DNA of 64,000 bases from JBHJGM01 sp050331815. Lineage in GTDB: Bacteria; Verrucomicrobiota; Verrucomicrobiia; Opitutales; JBHJGM01. The translations under genes and the position numbers were made by a program. The stretch is from contig JBHJGM010000013.1 in NCBI GenBank assembly GCA_050331815.1, positions 72,878-136,877 of the forward strand, in the 5' to 3' direction. Numbering within the stretch: position 1 is the stretch's first letter; each line of letters starts with the position of its first letter. Shown in pieces: positions 1 through 9,262 of this stretch. A model generated the notes under the pieces. That model was not told the DNA's origin, did not search any database, and saw only the letters and a list, made by a program, of their open reading frames with translations.

Positions 1-143
1 AACGCGTCCTCGACGACCGGTTCAAAGTCCTCCACCCGCTCATAACCGCCCTTGGCCAGCACGCGCTCGCCGTCCCCGTCCGCCAGCTCAAAGAGCCGGT
101 ACTTGAACGAGGTCGAGCCCATGTTGGCCACCAGAACCTTCAT
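1..143 (-). CDS. ackA: Acetate kinase, N-terminal fragment (runs off the window)
   Basis: The reverse strand from the ATG at 143 encodes MKVLVANMGSTSFKYRLFE, which fits the acetate/propionate kinase N-terminus (known pattern V-L-V-x-N-x-G-S-S-S-x-K). Only about 47 residues are inside the window. The enzyme makes acyl phosphate and ADP from acyl carboxylate and ATP, or the reverse, yielding ATP. It lies 59 bp downstream of a shell gene and on the same strand as PduL, so the pair PduL plus kinase would turn acyl-CoA into acid plus ATP. That is the usual end of microcompartment aldehyde metabolism. The family call is secure; the exact acyl substrate cannot be read from the fragment. Confidence 0.85.
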   Translation of the reverse strand, partial: MKVLVANMGSTSFKYRLFELADGDGERVLAKGGYERVEDFEPVVEDA

Positions 144-201
144 TGCGATAGATGGGGGAGCACCTTTGGCGTGTATTCAGAGAACCGTGACAAAAACTGC
201 C

Positions 202-480
202 TCAGCCGACGAAGGCCCCCATCGTGCCCAGGTCTTCGTGAGGACGTGGAATCACGTGTACGGCCACCACTTCGCCCACCTGCGCAGCCGCCTCGGCCCC
301 GGCGTCGACTGCGGCCTTCACCGCCGCCACGTCGCCGACGAAGAACGCCGTGACCAGGCCGCTGCCGATTTTCTCCCAGCCGGTCATCGTCACGTTGGCC
401 GATTTCATGGCCGCGTCGCTGGCTTCAAAAAGGCTGATCAGGCCCTTGGTTTCGATCATTCCCATTGCTTCGTTTGCCAT
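202..480 (-). CDS. Bacterial microcompartment shell protein, BMC-H type (copy 1)
   Basis: A 92-residue single BMC domain (Pfam PF00936 family). The start reads MANEAMGMIETKGLISLFEA; the pore loop is around KIGSG (residues 37-41), followed by VGDVAAVKAAVDAGAEAA, the typical second half of the fold. Such proteins form hexamers that tile the shell facets and let small metabolites through a central pore. The gene is 50 bp downstream of a second BMC-H gene and 59 bp upstream of acetate kinase, all on the minus strand, so probably one operon. Several BMC-H paralogues side by side are usual. Confidence 0.95.
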   Translation of the reverse strand: MANEAMGMIETKGLISLFEASDAAMKSANVTMTGWEKIGSGLVTAFFVGDVAAVKAAVDAGAEAAAQVGEVVAVHVIPRPHEDLGTMGAFVG

Positions 481-529
481 GGCTGTATCCTTTCAGAAAT
501 TCTTTGGAGGTTTGATGCGCACCGGGCGA

Positions 530-799
530 TTACACGCCGAACTGCTTCAGCAAATCCGGGTGCGGACGGGGAATCACGTGCGAGGCGACCAACTCGCCTA
601 CGCGGCCCGCAGCGTCGGCCCCAGCGTCCACCGCGGCTTTCACGCTGCCGACGTCGCCCTTGACGAGGATGGTGATGAAGCCCCCGCCGATCGGCAGGCT
701 CTTCACCAGATTGACGGCGGCTGCCTTGACCATCGCGTCGCTGGCTTCGACGCTGCCGACATACCCGCGAGTTTCGATCAGACCAATGGAATCACTCAT
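530..799 (-). CDS. Bacterial microcompartment shell protein, BMC-H type (copy 2)
   Basis: An 89-residue BMC-H paralogue beginning MSDSIGLIETRGYVGSVEAS. The pore loop reads PIGGGF (about residues 36-41) instead of KIGSG in the neighbour, so the two hexamers probably differ in pore lining. Both proteins end in a similar VIPRPH segment, consistent with a tandem duplication. It sits between PduL and BMC-H copy 1 with 75-bp and 50-bp gaps and the same orientation. Confidence 0.95.
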   Translation of the reverse strand: MSDSIGLIETRGYVGSVEASDAMVKAAAVNLVKSLPIGGGFITILVKGDVGSVKAAVDAGADAAGRVGELVASHVIPRPHPDLLKQFGV

Positions 800-873
800 T
801 TGAACAGTTGTGTTGAAGGTTCTGGCTTTAAAATTGTTCGGGTGAAAATTGTCTCAATGTTTTGGATACGCGC

Positions 874-1560
874 TCAGGCCGGTGGCAGTAGCTCCACCGT
901 CGACTCTGGGGTCAGCCCGCAGGCGTTGCCCTCGTCCGTGTCGATGTGCACCTCCAGCTTGAAGTCCTTTTTTATGCGCACAAAAATCCGGTCGAAAGTC
1001 AGGCCCAATTCACCGCCCACGCGCAGTTGCATCATCTGCTTGTCCTCCACGCCGTAATGCGCCGCGTCGTCGGGGTGCATGTGCACGTGCGGAGCCGCGC
1101 GTATGACACCCTCGCTCATTTCCAAAAATCCGTTCGGACCCATCAGCATGCACCCGGGCGTGCCGCCGATAGCGCCGCTCTGGCGCACCGGCACCCGAAA
1201 GCCCAGCGCCACCGCGTCGGTGTTGGCCAGCTCCACCTGGTTGAAGTCGCGGCAGGGGCCCAGGATGCGCAGATTTGAAATGACCCGGCTGCGCGGCCCG
1301 ATCAGGGTGACCGCCTCTTCCGCCGCGTATTGGCCTTCCTGATACAGCCACTTGAACGGCGTCAACTGGTGCCCCCGCCCAAACAGTTGCTCCACCGCTT
1401 CCTGCGTCAGGTGGCAGTGCCGCGCCGATACGTTGACCACCAACGGATTGGGCCCGCTGGCCGCCATCGGCATCGGCAGGCCCAGGTGTCGATACACGCT
1501 TTCGCGGACCAGGTGTTCAACCACGGCCCGAGGCACGTTCTTTTGCGGGGTTTGCGCCAT
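874..1560 (-). CDS. pduL: PduL-type phosphate propanoyltransferase (phosphotransacylase)
   Basis: 228 residues, the normal length for PduL. It interconverts acyl-CoA plus phosphate with acyl phosphate plus CoA inside the microcompartment, recycling CoA and feeding the kinase encoded downstream. The two zinc-binding His clusters are visible: SARHCHLT (about residues 46-53) and PHVHMHP (about 157-163). The first 25 residues (PRAVVEHLVRESVYRHLG) look like the amphipathic helix used as an encapsulation peptide for delivery into the shell lumen. Context with two shell genes and acetate kinase supports a Planctomycetes/Verrucomicrobia-type microcompartment. The aldolase and aldehyde dehydrogenase would have to lie outside the window to the left. 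Confidence 0.95.
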   Translation of the reverse strand: MAQTPQKNVPRAVVEHLVRESVYRHLGLPMPMAASGPNPLVVNVSARHCHLTQEAVEQLFGRGHQLTPFKWLYQEGQYAAEEAVTLIGPRSRVISNLRILGPCRDFNQVELANTDAVALGFRVPVRQSGAIGGTPGCMLMGPNGFLEMSEGVIRAAPHVHMHPDDAAHYGVEDKQMMQLRVGGELGLTFDRIFVRIKKDFKLEVHIDTDEGNACGLTPESTVELLPPA

Positions 1561-1702
1561 ATTTGGCAGATTTTTGAGAGTTTCTGAATGCTTTCAGTCA
1601 AATTCTTCCACAAGTGTCAACCCTTTCGGCACTTCCTGCTTCTAATTAATTCAACCCAAACCGTTCTTTGCGAGCGGTTTCTCAGCGAGTCGCTGGGCGC
1701 CA

Positions 1703-2719
1703 TCAGGAGCCCTCAACCGACTTTGGCTGGATCCGCTTCACGCCCTCCAGGATCGTCTCCTTGGCCGAAAGCCGCGCCACCCAGTGCCCGGGCAGGTTTT
1801 CAAATCCCAGCGAAGCTCCCAAGAGCGCTCCGGCGATGGCCGCGCGCCCGGCGTTGTCACCACCGGCGCCGATGATTTCGAGCAGACACGTCTCAAAGGC
1901 TTCCGGATATTTGATAGCCGCGTGCGCCGCCGCCGGAAAACTGCACAAGAGCGGACAACTCTGCCCCAGCGTTTGGGTGGCCTCTTTCACCGGCTTGTGC
2001 TTGAGCGAAAAGGCCTCGCCCAGCTTGCGCCGCAGTTCCAGGTCCAGCGGCTCGGTGGACTTCTCCAACTCGCCCTCTACCCAGTGCAAGGCGCTGTGCA
2101 GATCGCGACCGCAGAGCAGCTCCCGTAAAATGGCTCCGTGCACACGGTTGTAGGCCACGGCACGGGCGTTTCGCTGACGGATGAGCGTGAGCATCTCGAC
2201 CGCGCCCGCCCAGTTCGGATCGTAAAAATGCGCGGCCACCACCGGTGTCAACGAGGTCGCCGTGGCCAACTGATCGTCGTCGGCCCCTTGCTGCCAATCG
2301 AACAACTCGGCCGGGCTTCCGGCGTCCAACCACGACTTGTAGGCTTCGGCGGTTCCACGGCTGGCGCTGTCGAAGTAGCCCTTGTAGCCGTTCTCGGGCA
2401 GACACCGTTGAGCCCACGCCTGACCGATGGCCTGCGGGTCGGCATGTCCTGTGTCCGCGACTACCTCCAGCACGACCTGCGCGGCATCCCCGTAGTGGGT
2501 GAAATCCCCTGGCTTCTTCCCGTAGTGATAGTGGCCTTCGGCCGGCGCATCAAAACCCGCCGGCCCGCCCGGAAACTGTTTTTCCAGATCGGCCAGATTG
2601 TAAATCCAGTGGCTGCCAAGGGCGGCGGCATCCCCCAGAAACTGACCCACCATCATACCAGCCAGACGGTCTTCCAAACCGGGTTTGAGCACTTCAGGAG
2701 CGTTCGCGGAAATATGCAT
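1703..2719 (-). CDS. ADP-ribosylglycohydrolase-family protein
   Basis: About 338 residues of the ADP-ribosylglycohydrolase (DraG-like, PF03747) all-helical fold. It has the N-terminal pattern LAGMMVGQFLGDAAALGSHW and the C-terminal GAGGDNAGRAAIAGALLGAS. In active hydrolases the C-terminal motif is normally GGDTDT, which binds magnesium; here it is GGDNAGR, so metal binding and activity may be altered. A GTG start 24 bases upstream is also possible; I chose the ATG at 2719 because GGCGAG precedes it closely. The gene is 142 bp upstream of pduL on the same strand, so it may be the first gene of the microcompartment operon. Its substrate is unknown. Confidence 0.8.
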   Translation of the reverse strand: MHISANAPEVLKPGLEDRLAGMMVGQFLGDAAALGSHWIYNLADLEKQFPGGPAGFDAPAEGHYHYGKKPGDFTHYGDAAQVVLEVVADTGHADPQAIGQAWAQRCLPENGYKGYFDSASRGTAEAYKSWLDAGSPAELFDWQQGADDDQLATATSLTPVVAAHFYDPNWAGAVEMLTLIRQRNARAVAYNRVHGAILRELLCGRDLHSALHWVEGELEKSTEPLDLELRRKLGEAFSLKHKPVKEATQTLGQSCPLLCSFPAAAHAAIKYPEAFETCLLEIIGAGGDNAGRAAIAGALLGASLGFENLPGHWVARLSAKETILEGVKRIQPKSVEGS

Positions 2720-2791
2720 CTCGCCACTGTGACGCCCCTGCACTTGACCGCAAGCCTCCCTCGTTAAATGGGCTGCACGCAGCCGTACGTC

Positions 2792-3691
2792 TCAGCGGCT
2801 CGCGCTGGCTTCCATTTGCCGCACAGCTTCTTGAAGCGGCGTCGGCTCCCAGCCCAGTTCATCCACGATTGTCGAGATATCCACCAGCGAATCCAGCGTC
2901 TCCAGAGGCTGCGATAACTTCGTCCCAGAATACCAACGTTGATAAAACGTTTCCAGCGGAAGCGCCTCAATATTTTCTCGGGACGACGGCAGATACACCC
3001 GATACCCTGGCAACTCCACCTGCAGGCAACGCTCAACCAGGCGCGCGGCATCGCTCCGAAAAACCCAGGCGGCGTAATCGGGCATGCGTGGGCGGCGGCT
3101 GCTCAGGTGCTTCCGCAGCGACCGCTGCGCGTGCTTCGCCGTCGAACGCAGCCACGGCAGCCGGAGCGCAATCCCCTCCAGCCCGTGCATCTCGCAGAAA
3201 AATTTCAAACTCTCCTCGCCCACCTGTTTTGACAGGGCGTAGGCGTTGCCCGGATTCGCCCGCGTGCGCTCGCTCATCGGCAGCTCAAAGCCAACGTCGT
3301 TCGGTTCATCGGGCTGAATCCAGGACTTACCCCCAATCACCTGAATCGAGCTGGCAAAGATGACCCGCCGCACGCCCTGCTGCCGTGCCCCTTCGTACAC
3401 GTTAAAGTTGCTGCGCACATTGATGTTAAACGTGCGCTGGTCGTCCGTCAGTCCGGAGGTCGGGATGTTGCCCAGGTGTACCACCGCATCCATGCCTTCA
3501 CACAGGCGAATCCCAGCCAGGTCCTCGGAAAGCTCTTCGATGACCACCGGCACCGGCAAATCCTCGGTAGTCTTCTGGTCGGATGCTCGAACCTCGAAAC
3601 CCGACGCATGCAACCGCTGGACCACCTCACGGCCAAAGCGACCCGCCGCTCCGGTGACCAGCACTTTTCTGATTTCTCTCGCGTTCGACAT
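2792..3691 (-). CDS. NAD-dependent epimerase/dehydratase family protein (extended SDR)
   Basis: 299 residues. The dinucleotide-binding loop VTGAAGRFGREV is at residues 12-23, the active-site pair Y-x3-K is in YALSKQ (about residue 150), and a conserved ASSIQVIG stretch precedes it. Members act on nucleotide sugars or other polyol-like substrates. The substrate cannot be named from sequence alone. It is followed by lnt and preceded by the ADP-ribosylglycohydrolase on the same strand, with no obvious pathway link. Confidence 0.85.
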   Translation of the reverse strand: MSNAREIRKVLVTGAAGRFGREVVQRLHASGFEVRASDQKTTEDLPVPVVIEELSEDLAGIRLCEGMDAVVHLGNIPTSGLTDDQRTFNINVRSNFNVYEGARQQGVRRVIFASSIQVIGGKSWIQPDEPNDVGFELPMSERTRANPGNAYALSKQVGEESLKFFCEMHGLEGIALRLPWLRSTAKHAQRSLRKHLSSRRPRMPDYAAWVFRSDAARLVERCLQVELPGYRVYLPSSRENIEALPLETFYQRWYSGTKLSQPLETLDSLVDISTIVDELGWEPTPLQEAVRQMEASASR

Positions 3692-3742
3692 GGCGGTTCA
3701 GTCGACAACCTGAACACCTGCCTCGGCGCGGCAACTGCAAAC

Positions 3743-5422
3743 TCAGCTTCCGCTTTGCGCACGCTGTAGGCGCACCGTCCAAAATCCGGCCAGGCAAAGA
3801 CCCGCGCTCAACAGGACAAACCAGTCACCCCAGCGCGCGTAGAGGGTGAGCTCGCCTGGCCCCGACGCAGGCCTGCTCACCGAAACGACCGACCAGCCAC
3901 CCGCGTATATGGTCTCCCCCTCATCCGGCAAAAACACGTAGCGCACTCGCCCGGTTTCATCGATCCAGCCACTCCAGCCATTGTTGCCGCAACGCAGCAC
4001 CGACCGCCGCAACTCCGCCGCCCGCAGCACCGAACTGGCCGCGTGCTGGTAAGCCCCGGCCTCCTCACCGTACCAGCCGTTGTTCGTGGCCACGTAGAGC
4101 ATCTGCGCGCCTTCCAGCACGAGCTCGCGCGCCAGTTGCGGGAAGATATCCTCGTAGCAAACCAGCGCGCCAAATTTCACGCCCGCCGCCTCCAGCAACA
4201 CTGCCGTTTCACCCGGCGTGGTATCCAGCGGTATGGGCACCACCTTGTCCAGGGGCAGAATGCCTTTCAACGGTGCATACTCGCCAAAGGGCACCAGCTT
4301 GCGCTTGGCCTGATAATCAGGGAGCACGCCTTCCTCAGGTGTGACTACAAAAACACCGTTGTACAACACATCCTCGGAGGGCCGTCCGAGGTTTCCGGTC
4401 ATCACCGGCACCTCCAAATCCGCTACCAATTCCTCCACCCGTTGCTGCATGGCATTTTGGGCGTAGTGCTGGATTGGATACGGCGTGGCGGTTTCCGGCC
4501 AGAGAATCAGCTCGGGCGCGGCCGCCATGCTTTCGCGCGTTTTGTTGCGCACCGAAGCCCAGGCCTGCTGCACCATCTGCGGATCCCATTTGAGTTCCGC
4601 CGGGATGTTCGGCTGAATGAAGGCCACCCGCAGCGTTTCACCTCTGGGTGTGTCCTGACCCAACGCGAGCAGCCCCACAAACGGTCCCAAAACCAGCAGC
4701 AAAAGCGCTGCATAAAACTCCGGGCACAGCCCCCGGCGCCGCTTCGGGCGCTCCCCCGCCTCCGCCGGCTGCCGGCGCACCTTCGGCCAGAGCTGCCGCA
4801 CCTTCGCCGCCAGCCCGAGATTGAAAAACACCAGCACAAACGAGAGCCCGTAGCTGCCCGTCCACGGCAGCAGCGAAAGCATCAGCGGGTTTTCCCAAAA
4901 CGCCGCCGAAAGCGGTAGCCAGGGGAAGCCCGTCAGCAGCCAGCTGCGGGTCCACTCCAAAAGTACCCACCCGCCGGACAAGCCCGCCAAAACCAGGATA
5001 CGCAGCGGCCACTCAAGGTTCAGGGCTCTAGGCAAGGCCCAGCGCAGCGCCACCAGCCAGCCCATGACAATCAGGCCGGTCGCCAGACCCAGGCCCAGAA
5101 ACGCCGCCCAGGCCGCGTACCAGTCGATTGGCAAATGACGCAACCACACCACGATCAGCGACCAGGCCATCCAACTGCTCACAAACGCCACCGGCAAAAA
5201 CACCCGCCAGCGCGGGCGCGCGGCTGCCCACAGCGTCAACGGTACCAGAAAAATGAACGCACCTTCGGAAAAATTAAAATTCGGGAACGCGCCCACATAG
5301 AAACCGACAAACCACACCCCGCAGAAGAACGGTACCCACAGGGGCAACTGGCCACGCCCCCGCCCGTTAGCGCGCTGTGGCTGCAAGTCCGTTTCAGCGG
5401 CCAGATCACCCGCAACGCTCAT
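3743..5422 (-). CDS. lnt: Apolipoprotein N-acyltransferase
   Basis: About 559 residues with a hydrophobic N-terminal half (six or so membrane segments, residues 20-230) and a C-terminal periplasmic nitrilase domain. The catalytic triad is visible as Glu in LILWPETATPYP, Lys in AKRKLVPFGEY and Cys in ALVCYEDIFP. It transfers the third acyl chain to the N-terminal Cys of lipoproteins in the inner membrane, so the organism makes mature triacylated lipoproteins as expected of a diderm. The ATG at 5422 overlaps the stop of the PIN gene (ATGA), which decides the start over an upstream in-frame start at 5461. Confidence 0.93.
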   Translation of the reverse strand: MSVAGDLAAETDLQPQRANGRGRGQLPLWVPFFCGVWFVGFYVGAFPNFNFSEGAFIFLVPLTLWAAARPRWRVFLPVAFVSSWMAWSLIVVWLRHLPIDWYAAWAAFLGLGLATGLIVMGWLVALRWALPRALNLEWPLRILVLAGLSGGWVLLEWTRSWLLTGFPWLPLSAAFWENPLMLSLLPWTGSYGLSFVLVFFNLGLAAKVRQLWPKVRRQPAEAGERPKRRRGLCPEFYAALLLLVLGPFVGLLALGQDTPRGETLRVAFIQPNIPAELKWDPQMVQQAWASVRNKTRESMAAAPELILWPETATPYPIQHYAQNAMQQRVEELVADLEVPVMTGNLGRPSEDVLYNGVFVVTPEEGVLPDYQAKRKLVPFGEYAPLKGILPLDKVVPIPLDTTPGETAVLLEAAGVKFGALVCYEDIFPQLARELVLEGAQMLYVATNNGWYGEEAGAYQHAASSVLRAAELRRSVLRCGNNGWSGWIDETGRVRYVFLPDEGETIYAGGWSVVSVSRPASGPGELTLYARWGDWFVLLSAGLCLAGFWTVRLQRAQSGS

Positions 5423-5832
5423 ACAAAATCGTTTGGGTCGATCACACGCAGCTCGGAACAATACTTGCGGTAAAAGCCCCGGTCTCGCGTCAACAAAGCA
5501 TCGGCGCGTTCAATCGCCTGCGTCCCAACCGGAAAATCAGGCAAAATTCTTTCACGGGGGCCGCCAGCTCGGCGATAGGCACGGAAACGCTTCCCGGCCT
5601 CGTACAATCCTTTTGGCGAACAATTCACCAACTGCACACTTAGGGCGCTCAGAGCTGTTAAGTGAAGTTCGGGCTGACTGAAATAGGTAGCTGTCTCGGC
5701 AAGGACGACCTCTCCAACTAGAAGCTTCCCGGATAGCCTTAGCTGCGTTAACGCCAGCACGCTTCGAGCAGTGAGAACGCTGGCAGGCTGAACAACGTCA
5801 AGTATGACGTTTGAATCAACCGTCACCGTCAT
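5419..5832 (-). CDS. PIN-domain ribonuclease toxin (VapC-like)
   Basis: 137 residues, usual length for VapC. Acidic active-site positions are recognisable: VDSNVILDVV at the start, an E in VVLAETATYF, and the D pairs in LPDFPVGTQA and LLTRDRGFYRK. Such toxins cleave tRNA or rRNA and are held in check by a partner encoded just upstream. Its ATG overlaps the stop of the AbrB-like gene by the ATGA arrangement, so the two are translationally coupled. The downstream lnt start overlaps its own stop, so the toxin sits inside an essential-gene operon. Confidence 0.85.
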   Translation of the reverse strand: MTVTVDSNVILDVVQPASVLTARSVLALTQLRLSGKLLVGEVVLAETATYFSQPELHLTALSALSVQLVNCSPKGLYEAGKRFRAYRRAGGPRERILPDFPVGTQAIERADALLTRDRGFYRKYCSELRVIDPNDFV

Positions 5833-6071
5833 CGCCCGCGCATAGCCTCAATAAACTCATCGACGTCTCCAATCGATACGTCCGCCGAACCGATGAACTC
5901 TTTCAAGGGCGATTGCTTCCGCAGGGCTTCGTACTTGGCTTGCAGGTCTGCCCTGACAAGACGCGGACCTCCGCCATCGCTGACCCAGTTCACATCGATT
6001 CCCGGCTCCAGGTGGAATTCCTTTTGGATTTCTGGCGGTATCTGGACCGTGCCGTCTTTTGCAATTTTCAC
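5829..6071 (-). CDS. AbrB/SpoVT-type antitoxin of the PIN pair
   Basis: 80 residues from a GTG at 6071. The swapped-hairpin AbrB pattern is clear: KIAKDGTVQIPPEIQKEFHL followed by a short acidic strand and loop. The C-terminal half (SPLKEFIGSADVSIGDVDEF) would wrap the toxin. A further GTG at 6116 would add 15 residues that do not match the family, so I prefer the internal GTG. It overlaps the toxin start by ATGA. Antitoxins of this kind repress their own operon; no operator was identified. Confidence 0.8.
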   Translation of the reverse strand: MKIAKDGTVQIPPEIQKEFHLEPGIDVNWVSDGGGPRLVRADLQAKYEALRKQSPLKEFIGSADVSIGDVDEFIEAMRGR

Positions 6072-6121
6072 GGGTGAATTATCACAGCGACGGAACGGTC
6101 GGTCAATGCTCCCCACCGCGC

Positions 6122-9100
6122 CTACTTCTCGAGTTGCCAGCCCTCGTTTTCGAGCAGCGGCTGCGCTTTTTTAAACTTCATCGTCTCGGTGCGATCGCCC
6201 TTGCGGATGGTCACCATCTCGTTGCGCCCCAACTTCGGCACCTCACGCCGCACGGTCACCTTCGGCAGCTTCACCTCGCGCTTGGGTTGCCCCGCTGCAG
6301 CCGCGCGCCCCGCCGGTTGCGCGGGCATCTGTCCTACGGTCATGGTGCCGCCCCCTGCGGCAGGCGCAGCTCCCGCCGCGATGCCCCCCGTAGGCTGGTT
6401 GGCGGGTCCCAGGGTCTTGGCCTGAGAGGTCAACCGCGCGATCATGTTCTTGAGCGCATCAACGTTGCTGGCCGAGCGGAACAATCCCGTGCACATGTCG
6501 GCCCGCACCCGTCCAAGCATCTCCTCAAAGTACTTGAAAGCCTCGCTCTTGTATTCCTGCAGCGGGTCGCGTTGACCGTAACTGCGCAGGCTCACGCTTT
6601 GCCGCAGCGAATCCATCTCGGTCAGGTGGTCCTGCCAGGTGGAGTCGATAGCCCGCAAGATCACGTAGCGCTCTACCTTTGCCAGGTCTTCAGGCGTTTC
6701 AAATTCCTCCTTCGACTTGTAGGCTTCACGGATACGCTCCATCACGGAATCGCGCGCCGCTTCCATCGAGCCGCAATCCTTCAAATCGGTATCCTTCAGC
6801 GAAATCGGGAACTGCGCGTTGGCCCAATTCAGGAAGCTTTCCACCTCGGGTCCTTCCACCTCCCCTTGCGTGGTAAAGAGCGGCTCCAGGCGTGTCTCCA
6901 ACTCCTCGGTCACCATCTCAAACAGCACGTCACGCGGGCGCGCGTCGTGCAACGCCTGGTTGCGAATGCCGTAAATCACCTCCCGCTGGCGGTTCAGCAC
7001 GTCGTCAAATTGCAGCAGGCGCTTGCGAATCGAAAAATCGCGCTGCTCCACCTTTTTCTGCGCCGACTCGATCGAGCGGTTCAACAGCGGGTGCTCCAGG
7101 ATGTCGCCTTCGTTAAAGGTGCGATCGAGAATTTTGGCGATCGGTCCGGCGCTGGCAAACAGCCGCATCAAATCGTCTTCCAGCGAAACGAAAAAACGCG
7201 ACGCCCCCGGGTCGCCTTGGCGCGCGCAACGGCCCCGCAACTGCCGGTCGATCCGCCGCGACTCGTGCCGCTCGGTGCCCAGCACCAACAGCCCACCGAG
7301 TTCATGCACGCCCTCACCCAGCTTGATGTCGGTACCGCGGCCCGCCATGTTCGTGGCGATCGTCACCGCGCCCTTCCGCCCGGCCTGCGACACAATCTCC
7401 GCCTCCTGCTGGTGGTACTTCGCGTTCAAAACCGCGTGGCGAATGTTCTCGCGTTTGAGCATACGCGAGAGCGTCTCCGACGAATCCACCGACGCCGTCC
7501 CCACCAAAATCGGCTGCCCCTTGCCGTGAGCCTCCTTGATGTCATCGATGACCGCCTTGTACTTCTCCCGGCGCGTCTTGTAGATCACATCATTGAAGTC
7601 CGCGCGGATACACGGCTTGTGCGTGGGAATGACCATCACGTTCAACCCGTAAATGTCATTGAACTCGCCGGCCTCGGTTTCGGCCGTGCCGGTCATCCCG
7701 GCCAGCTTCTGGTACAGCCGAAAGTAATTCTGCACCGTCACCGTCGCGTAGGTCTTGGTTTCCTTTTCGATGGCGACGCCTTCCTTCGCCTCAACGGCCT
7801 GGTGCAAGCCATCGCTCCAGCGCCGCCCCGGCATCATGCGCCCGGTGTTCTGGTCGATGATGTGAACCTTACCCTCCTGCACGACGTACTCCACATCGCG
7901 CTCGTACAGCGAGTACGCCCGCAAAAGCTGGCTGATGCAGTGAATTTTCTCACTCAGGTTGGCGAAGCGCTCCTCGGCCGCCTTTTTCTGAGCCTGCTTG
8001 TCCTCGGGCGAAAGCGCCTCTTGCCGCTCGATCTCCATGAACTCCATCGGCAGGTCTGGCAGCACCCAGGCATCCGGGTCGTTCGGGCTGAGCGTCGTGC
8101 GGCCCATCTCGGTCAGGTCTGCCGAGTGCTGCCGCTCGTCGATCACGTAAAAGAGCTGCTCCTTCAACTCAAACAGGCGACGCTTGTTAAAGTCCGCCTG
8201 CATCTCCGTCTGAAAATTCTCCAACAGCCGACGCCCCGGCCCTTCCTGCAACAGCTTCATCAACTGCCGATTCTTGGGCATGCCCAGGCGCACCTGCAGC
8301 AGCTTCGTCAGGGCCAGTTCCTGCTTCTCGGTGTCCTCGCTGCTAAAGTCCTCCTTCGCCTCGTTGACGAGCTGGTTACAGAGCCGCACCTGATTTGCCA
8401 CCAGGTCCTTCACCGAAGGCTTCAACTCCACAAACGGCGCATCGCGCTGCTGCTGGGCGGGCCCCGAAATGATCAACGGCGTGCGCGCCTCGTCCACCAG
8501 GATCGAGTCGATCTCGTCCACGATGCAGAAATAATGGTCGCGCTGCACCTGCGACTCCTTGTTCGCCGCCATCCCGTTGTCGCGCAGGTAATCGAACCCA
8601 AACTCCGACGAGGTCCCGTAGGTGATGTCGCAACCGTAGGCCGCCTGGCGTTCGGTCGAAGGCATCGAATTCTGAATGCAGCCCACCGTCAGCCCCAGCG
8701 ACTTGTACAGATACCCCATCCACTCCGCGTCGCGGCGCGCCAGGTAATCGTTCACCGTAACCAGCTGGCAATTGCGCCCGGTCAACGCGTTCAGGTACAG
8801 CGGCAACGTCGCCACCAGCGTCTTACCCTCGCCCGTGGCCATCTCGGCGATGTTACCCCGGTGCAGCGCCAGCCCGCCGATCAACTGCACGTCATAGTGC
8901 ACCATCTCCCACTTCAGCTCGTGCTCGCAAACCAGGATCGTCTGCCCGCACAGCCGCCGCGCCGCGTTTTTCACCGCCGCAAATGCCTCGGGCAAAAGTG
9001 CCTCCAGTACCGTCTCCCGCGCCGACTCGACCGCCTCCTGCGCCCGCTCCGAGTCCAGCTGACCCTCAAAAGGCTGCTGAGCCGCCGCGATCGCCGCGTC

Positions 9101-9262
9101 GTGCCGCCCCCGAAACTCCGCCGTCTTCGCCCGCAGCGCCTCATCCGATAGCGACTGGTACTCCGTTTCGAGCGCGTTGATGCGCGCCACCAGCGGCTGC
9201 GCCTTGCGGGTGAACTGTTTGTAGTGCCGTCCCTTGAACGGCGCAAATACCTTCGTAATCAT
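6122..9262 (-). CDS. secA: Preprotein translocase ATPase SecA
   Basis: 1046 residues. It is the motor that pushes unfolded preproteins through SecYEG. The Walker A MATGEGKTLVATLP is near residue 140, the DEAD-like box VDEIDSILVDEARTP near 250, and MAGRGTDIKLG marks the second nucleotide-binding domain. It is longer than the roughly 900 residues of E. coli SecA, partly because of extra sequence between the two nucleotide-binding folds (about residues 290-390) and a Pro/Ala/Gly-rich linker near residue 950. The C-terminal Cys-rich zinc-binding tail is absent; the protein ends in ENEGWQLEK. The VapC/AbrB-type pair and lnt follow on the same strand. Confidence 0.98.
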   Translation of the reverse strand: MITKVFAPFKGRHYKQFTRKAQPLVARINALETEYQSLSDEALRAKTAEFRGRHDAAIAAAQQPFEGQLDSERAQEAVESARETVLEALLPEAFAAVKNAARRLCGQTILVCEHELKWEMVHYDVQLIGGLALHRGNIAEMATGEGKTLVATLPLYLNALTGRNCQLVTVNDYLARRDAEWMGYLYKSLGLTVGCIQNSMPSTERQAAYGCDITYGTSSEFGFDYLRDNGMAANKESQVQRDHYFCIVDEIDSILVDEARTPLIISGPAQQQRDAPFVELKPSVKDLVANQVRLCNQLVNEAKEDFSSEDTEKQELALTKLLQVRLGMPKNRQLMKLLQEGPGRRLLENFQTEMQADFNKRRLFELKEQLFYVIDERQHSADLTEMGRTTLSPNDPDAWVLPDLPMEFMEIERQEALSPEDKQAQKKAAEERFANLSEKIHCISQLLRAYSLYERDVEYVVQEGKVHIIDQNTGRMMPGRRWSDGLHQAVEAKEGVAIEKETKTYATVTVQNYFRLYQKLAGMTGTAETEAGEFNDIYGLNVMVIPTHKPCIRADFNDVIYKTRREKYKAVIDDIKEAHGKGQPILVGTASVDSSETLSRMLKRENIRHAVLNAKYHQQEAEIVSQAGRKGAVTIATNMAGRGTDIKLGEGVHELGGLLVLGTERHESRRIDRQLRGRCARQGDPGASRFFVSLEDDLMRLFASAGPIAKILDRTFNEGDILEHPLLNRSIESAQKKVEQRDFSIRKRLLQFDDVLNRQREVIYGIRNQALHDARPRDVLFEMVTEELETRLEPLFTTQGEVEGPEVESFLNWANAQFPISLKDTDLKDCGSMEAARDSVMERIREAYKSKEEFETPEDLAKVERYVILRAIDSTWQDHLTEMDSLRQSVSLRSYGQRDPLQEYKSEAFKYFEEMLGRVRADMCTGLFRSASNVDALKNMIARLTSQAKTLGPANQPTGGIAAGAAPAAGGGTMTVGQMPAQPAGRAAAAGQPKREVKLPKVTVRREVPKLGRNEMVTIRKGDRTETMKFKKAQPLLENEGWQLEK

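Noticed and set aside
6059..9151. A 1030-codon open frame antisense to secA
   Set aside because: It is the mirror of a highly conserved, high-GC gene; its composition (Leu, Arg, His, Gln) and lack of any motif mark it as fortuitous.
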